NCBI GenBank assembly: GCA_947632605.1 | Contig: CANRPX010000008.1 | Span: 1-64,000, forward strand | Reading direction: 5' to 3' | Length of the DNA stretch: 64,000 nt | DNA from: an uncultured Clostridia bacterium | Lineage (GTDB): Bacteria; Bacillota; Clostridia; TANB77; CAG-508 | Part shown: one piece after another, positions 58,195 to 64,000 of the stretch | How positions within the stretch are numbered: position 1 is the stretch's first letter | Layout of the letters: each line of letters opens with the position of its first letter | Notes under the pieces: generated by a model | The model's input: only the letters and a program-made list of their open reading frames with translations | Databases searched by the model: none | Told to the model about the DNA's origin: nothing | Translations under genes and position numbers: made by a program

Positions 58195-58839
58195 TTATTT
58201 TCTTATTGTTAAATTTACAGATTTTTCAGTATCTGTATAAGAATCATATACTGTTATTGTTACTTTTCCAGGAGCAACTCCTGTAACTATACCACTTGGA
58301 TCAACTGTTGCTATTTCTTCATCACTTGAAGTATATTTTAGAGTATCTATATAAGCATCAGAAGGAGTTACTTTTAATTTCATCTGCAAATCCTTTCCTA
58401 CTCTTATTGTACTATTTGTTGTTGTAAATGTCATTGATTTTATTGGAGTAATTACTCTAACATCTGCTGTTGCATCCATTCCATCATAGTTTGCAGTAAT
58501 TGTAGCTTTTCCATCTTTAACAGCAACTAATTCATTATCTTTATTAATTTTTACTATATCTTCATCACTACTCTTAAATGTTACACCTTCTGTAACTGTT
58601 TCTCCATCAATTGTAACTGTCATTCCTACTGTTTCTTTTTTGTTCTTTGAAGATAAGTATTCATTTTCTAATTCTAAATTAAGTTTTGGTAAGATTTCTT
58701 CTTGCTTTTTAGATTCTTCTCCTGTTTGTACTAAAGCATAACTTCCTATATGACCTTTATTTAACACTATTAACAATGCTAAAACACCAACTATTATAAA
58801 AACAATTATTGATATTATTAAAGCTTTTTTATTTTTCAT
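58195..58839 (-). CDS. Membrane-anchored protein with Big2-type Ig-like domains
   Basis: A 214-aa protein with an N-terminal membrane segment (about 7-27) that lacks a lipobox Cys. Two bacterial Ig-like (Big2) domains follow: the first (about 50-128) contains VTFKSSDEDIVKINKDNELVAVKDGKATITANYDG-type sequence, and the second (about 130-212) contains KYTSSDEEIATVDPSGIVTGVAPGKVTITV, the typical family signature. It is probably exposed on the outer face of the membrane. It starts 10 bases after rpoC and shares its transcript, an unusual partner for RNA polymerase genes. Function unknown. Confidence 0.85.
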   Translation of the reverse strand: MKNKKALIISIIVFIIVGVLALLIVLNKGHIGSYALVQTGEESKKQEEILPKLNLELENEYLSSKNKKETVGMTVTIDGETVTEGVTFKSSDEDIVKINKDNELVAVKDGKATITANYDGMDATADVRVITPIKSMTFTTTNSTIRVGKDLQMKLKVTPSDAYIDTLKYTSSDEEIATVDPSGIVTGVAPGKVTITVYDSYTDTEKSVNLTIRK

Positions 58840-58849
58840 TTGAATCTCC

Positions 58850-61800
58850 TTATTTATTTACATTTTCTTCTGCTACATCTTCAATAGTTTGAACTTTTTC
58901 TGTATTAATTTTAATGTTTTGATAACGTTTTAAACCTGTTCCAGTTGGAATTAATTTACCAATGATAACATTTTCTTTTAATCCCATTAAGTTATCTACT
59001 TTTCCTTTAATAGCAGCTTCTGTTAATACTTTTGTTGTCTCTTGGAAAGATGCTGCTGATAAGAAACTTTCTGTTGCAAGAGATGCTTTTGTAATACCTA
59101 GTAATGCTCTCTTATATGTTGCTGGTTTCTTTCCTTTTGCTATTAATTCTTCATTTCTATATTCTACTTCTAATAAATCAACTAATGAAGCTGTATAGAA
59201 TTCTGAATCTCCTGGATCTTCAATTCTAACTTTCTTAAGCATTTGTCTTGCAATAACTTCAATGTGTTTATCGTTAATATCAACACCTTGGTTTCTATAA
59301 ACTTTTTGTACTTCTGAAATGATATATCCATAAACACCTTCAACACCTTTTACAGCAAGTAAATCTGCTGGATTTATAGAACCTTCTGTAATTGGATCAC
59401 CGGCTTTTATTTCATCTCCATCTTTTACTTTTAGTTTTGAACCAAAGCTAATTGTATAAGTTTTACTGTTATCTTTATTTGTAACAATAACCTCTTTTCT
59501 CTTTTTCTCTTCATTGATTTTAACTTTACCATCAATTTCAGTTATAATAGCCAAACCTTTTGGATTTCTAGCTTCAAATAACTCTTCAACTCTAGGAAGA
59601 CCTTGTGTGATATCTCCTCCAGCAACACCACCTGTGTGGAATGTTCTCATTGTAAGCTGTGTACCAGGCTCACCAATTGATTGTGCTGCTATAATACCAA
59701 CAGATTCTCCTTGATTTACTCTTTCACGAGTTGCTAATCCCATACCATAGCACTTGCTACAAGCACCATGTCTTGCTCTACATTCTAGTATAGAACGAAC
59801 TTTTACTTTTGTATAACCTGCTTTAACAATTTCTTTAGCTATTTTTTCATTAATCATAGTATTTGTATCTACTATAACCTTTTTAGTTTCTGGATCTTTA
59901 ATATCTTCTACTGGATATCTACCTATAAGTCTTTCTTCTAATGGTTCGATAACTTGATTTCCATCTTTGATATCTTCTACTTCTATTCCTTTAGTTGTGT
60001 GACAATCATCTTCTCTTATAATAATGTCTTGTGAAACATCAACTAATCTTCTTGTTAAGTATCCAGAGTCTGCAGTTCTTAAAGCTGTATCTGTTAAACC
60101 TTTTCTAGCACCGTGTGCAGAAATGAAGTATTCTAGAGAATCTAATCCTTCACGGAAACAAGATTTAACTGGAATTTCAACTGCTTTACCAGATGTATTA
60201 GCCATAAGTCCACGCATACCTGCAATTTGTCTTAACTGGTTCATATTACCACGGGCTCCAGATTGTGCCATCATATAAATTGGGTTTAATTCATCAAAAT
60301 TATTCTGCATTGCTTTTGAAACATCATCAGTAGCTTTTTCCCAAATTTTAATGATTTCATTATATCTTTCATCGTTAGTAATCATACCACGTTGATATTG
60401 TCTGAATATGTTAGAAACATCTTCATCAGCTTTTGCTAATATATCTTTTTTAGCTTCAGGAACTTTTACATCATCAACAGAAACTGTGATAGCACCTTTT
60501 GTTGAATATTTGTAACCTGTTGCTTTAATGTAGTCTAATACTTCTGCTGTTTTTGAAAGTCCATGTGCATTTATACAATTTGCAACTATTTTTCCTAAAT
60601 TTTTCTTAATAACAGGGAAATCAATTTCTAAGTCAAATTCTTTTTCTGGATCTGTTCTATCTACAAATCCTAAATCTTGTGGTATTCCTTGATTATAAAT
60701 TAATCTACCAACTGTTGTTTCTATTGTTTTATGTCTTACAGTTCCATCTTCATCTGTTTTAAATCTTCTAACTTTTATTTTACAATGTAATCCAACATCA
60801 CCATTTTGATAAGCCATCATAGCTTCATCTTCATCTTTAAAGTATAAACCTTCACCCTTTTCACCATCAATTTGTACAGTTAAGTAGTATGCACCAAGAA
60901 TCATATCTTGTGTAGGTACTGTAACTGGTTTACCATCTTGTGGTTTAAGTAAGTTATTTGTTGAAAGCATTAAATATCTTGCTTCTGAAATAGCTTCTGG
61001 TGTTAGTGGAACGTGAACAGCCATCTGGTCTCCGTCGAAGTCAGCATTGAATGCTGTACAAACTAATGGATGAAGTTTTATAGCTCTACCTTCTACTAAT
61101 ATTGGTTGGAAAGCTTGAATACCTAATCTGTGTAGTGTAGGCGCACGGTTTAACATTACAGGGTGGTCTTGAATAACCTCTTCTAATATATCCCATACTT
61201 CTGGTCTTAATCTTTCTACCATTCTTTTTGCATTTTTAATGTTATGTGCTATTCCTCTTCCAACTAATTCTTTCATAACAAATGGTTTGAAAAGTTCAAC
61301 TGCCATTTCTTTTGGAAGACCACATTGATATATTTTAAGTTCTGGACCAACAACAATAACTGAACGTCCAGAATAGTCAACTCTTTTACCTAATAAGTTT
61401 TGACGGAATCTACCTTGTTTTCCTTTAAGCATATCTGATAATGATTTTAAAGGTCTATTTCCAGCACCAGTAACTGGTCTACCACGTCTACTGTTATCTA
61501 TTAATGCATCAACAGATTCTTGAAGCATTCTCTTTTCATTTCTTACAATGATTTCTGGTGCTCCTAATTCTAATAATCTTTTTAATCTGTTATTTCTGTT
61601 TATAACTCTTCTATATAAGTCATTTAAATCTGATGTAGCAAATCTACCACCATCTAATTGAACCATTGGTCTTAATTCTGGTGGAATAACTGGAATAACA
61701 TTCATAATCATCCATTCAGGTCTGTTTTCAGAAACTCTAAATGATTCTACTGTATCTAATCTTTTAATTAATTTTGCTCTTTTTTGTTCACTAGCTTTTG

Positions 61801-62389
61801 CTAATTCTCTTTTTAATTTAGCAGATAGTTTATTAATATCTATTTCAGCTAATAATTTTCTAATAGCTTCTGCTCCCATTTCAGCTTTGAAAGATCCTTG
61901 GCCGTATTTTTCAACAGCTTCTATATATTCTTTTTCTGTTAAAACTTGGCATTTTAATAATCCAGATGTTCCTTTATCTGTAACTATATATGATGCAAAG
62001 TATATAACTTTCTCTAAGCTTCTAGGAGATATATCTAATAATAATCCTATTCTACTTGGAATTCCTTTAAAGTACCAAATATGTGCAATTGGAGCTGCAA
62101 GTTCAATATGTCCCATTCTTTCTCTTCTTACTTTAGCAGTTGTAACTTCAACACCACATCTATCACATACTATACCTTTATATCTAACTCTTTTATATTT
62201 TCCACAATGACATTCCCAGTCTTTTGTTGGACCAAATATTTTTTCACAAAATAAACCATCTTTTTCTGGTTTTAAAGTTCTATAATTAATTGTTTCTGGT
62301 TTTTTTACTTCTCCATGAGACCATTCTCTTATTTTCTCATCAGAAGCTAAACCAATTTTTAATTTGTTAAAAACTTCTAATTCATCCAC
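58850..62389 (-). CDS. rpoC: RNA polymerase beta' subunit
   Basis: A 1179-aa subunit of normal length for Firmicutes. The N-terminal zinc site ([20 protein letters not shown], residues about 60-78), the catalytic NADFDGD (Mg-binding aspartates, about residue 449-455), the bridge-helix and trigger-loop region ([20 protein letters not shown] and [21 protein letters not shown]) and the second zinc site ([13 protein letters not shown]) are all visible. The start is GTG (62389), about 11 bases after AGGGG. It follows rpoB after a 186-base gap that holds a long hairpin. Confidence 0.98.
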   Translation of the reverse strand: MDELEVFNKLKIGLASDEKIREWSHGEVKKPETINYRTLKPEKDGLFCEKIFGPTKDWECHCGKYKRVRYKGIVCDRCGVEVTTAKVRRERMGHIELAAPIAHIWYFKGIPSRIGLLLDISPRSLEKVIYFASYIVTDKGTSGLLKCQVLTEKEYIEAVEKYGQGSFKAEMGAEAIRKLLAEIDINKLSAKLKRELAKASEQKRAKLIKRLDTVESFRVSENRPEWMIMNVIPVIPPELRPMVQLDGGRFATSDLNDLYRRVINRNNRLKRLLELGAPEIIVRNEKRMLQESVDALIDNSRRGRPVTGAGNRPLKSLSDMLKGKQGRFRQNLLGKRVDYSGRSVIVVGPELKIYQCGLPKEMAVELFKPFVMKELVGRGIAHNIKNAKRMVERLRPEVWDILEEVIQDHPVMLNRAPTLHRLGIQAFQPILVEGRAIKLHPLVCTAFNADFDGDQMAVHVPLTPEAISEARYLMLSTNNLLKPQDGKPVTVPTQDMILGAYYLTVQIDGEKGEGLYFKDEDEAMMAYQNGDVGLHCKIKVRRFKTDEDGTVRHKTIETTVGRLIYNQGIPQDLGFVDRTDPEKEFDLEIDFPVIKKNLGKIVANCINAHGLSKTAEVLDYIKATGYKYSTKGAITVSVDDVKVPEAKKDILAKADEDVSNIFRQYQRGMITNDERYNEIIKIWEKATDDVSKAMQNNFDELNPIYMMAQSGARGNMNQLRQIAGMRGLMANTSGKAVEIPVKSCFREGLDSLEYFISAHGARKGLTDTALRTADSGYLTRRLVDVSQDIIIREDDCHTTKGIEVEDIKDGNQVIEPLEERLIGRYPVEDIKDPETKKVIVDTNTMINEKIAKEIVKAGYTKVKVRSILECRARHGACSKCYGMGLATRERVNQGESVGIIAAQSIGEPGTQLTMRTFHTGGVAGGDITQGLPRVEELFEARNPKGLAIITEIDGKVKINEEKKRKEVIVTNKDNSKTYTISFGSKLKVKDGDEIKAGDPITEGSINPADLLAVKGVEGVYGYIISEVQKVYRNQGVDINDKHIEVIARQMLKKVRIEDPGDSEFYTASLVDLLEVEYRNEELIAKGKKPATYKRALLGITKASLATESFLSAASFQETTKVLTEAAIKGKVDNLMGLKENVIIGKLIPTGTGLKRYQNIKINTEKVQTIEDVAEENVNK

Positions 62390-62449
62390 TTTTAAAGTAG
62401 CCCCTTTCTTTTTTATTAATAATAGGTAGCAAATAGTTCATATTTACCT

Positions 62450-62519
62450 TATCTTTAAACATACCTTAAATATACACTGCTGAACAATTCCTTAAAGAAT
62501 TTAAGGTATTTTAAAGATA
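62450..62519 (-). other. Long hairpin between rpoB and rpoC
   Basis: Left arm 62450-62471 and right arm 62499-62519 pair over 21 bp with a single bulged base (62460) and a 27-base loop. It has no T-run, so it is unlikely to stop transcription before the essential rpoC gene. An RNase III-type processing site or a regulatory structure is more likely. Confidence 0.75.
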
Positions 62520-62575
62520 CAATATTTAATTTTTAATTTTTATAAATAAGATTTTGACTTTATATTTTAAATTTT

Positions 62576-64000
<1,425 letters not shown>

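Overview
This window is strongly AT-rich DNA that looks like a chromosome segment of a spore-forming, low-GC Firmicute of the Clostridia type. The evidence is two CotF-like spore coat proteins, a DUF4321 protein beside mreC, a GdpP phosphodiesterase, a MecA-like adaptor, meso-DAP-type MurE, AGGAGG-type ribosome binding sites and short T-rich terminators. Nearly all genes lie on the minus strand. There is no integrase, transposase or phage module, so this is mainly core chromosome with one large surface-protein island.

Layout. 1-1002 (+): 3' end of an MgtA-type magnesium P-type ATPase, converging on topA. 3247-11188 (-): a reduced dcw-type cluster in the order class B PBP, murE, mraY, ftsW, murG and an unknown helical protein; murF, murD, ftsQ and ftsZ are absent here. 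11393-11962 (-): a CmpB-family membrane protein. 12144-40737 (-): four giant cell-surface proteins (1674 to 3225 aa) forming two tandem paralogous two-gene units. Each unit is a DUF11/SdrD-B protein followed by a thioester/Cna-B-like repeat protein, with stop and start one base apart. The two DUF11-type genes share an apparently perfect 2.2-kb repeat. 41083-41603 (+): two small unknown genes. 41631-46129 (-): a cell-shape operon, DUF4321-mreC-mreD-mrdA-minC. 46326-50995: mecA-like gene (+), an M23 peptidase (-), two spore coat genes (-), tRNA-Lys (+), dinD (+) with a LexA-like operator, and a membrane protein (+). 51112-64000 (-): ftsH, tilS, dnaB, rplI, gdpP, an Ig-like lipoprotein-sized protein, rpoC and the 3' part of rpoB.

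The most notable observation is about codons. Three otherwise intact conserved genes (ftsW, minC and the DUF4321 gene) are each broken by one extra C, and in each the break falls exactly on an in-frame CGG codon followed by the rest of a conserved glycine codon. In a by-eye scan of every coding sequence here I found no other in-frame CGG, although about 60 CGG trinucleotides occur out of frame on coding strands. The simplest reading is that CGG is unassigned or hungry in this organism and that ribosomes move +1 at it (CGGN read as one glycine). A sequencing artefact has to be excluded. All three genes act in septation or cell shape.

Functionally the window joins peptidoglycan precursor synthesis (MurE, MraY, MurG), septal and lateral wall synthesis (FtsW, two class B PBPs, MreC, MreD), division-site control (MinC), proteolysis (FtsH, MecA-like), replication, translation and transcription genes, and a large adhesin-like surface system whose anchoring signals are non-canonical (TPPTG and xxTGE). 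No sortase gene is in the window.
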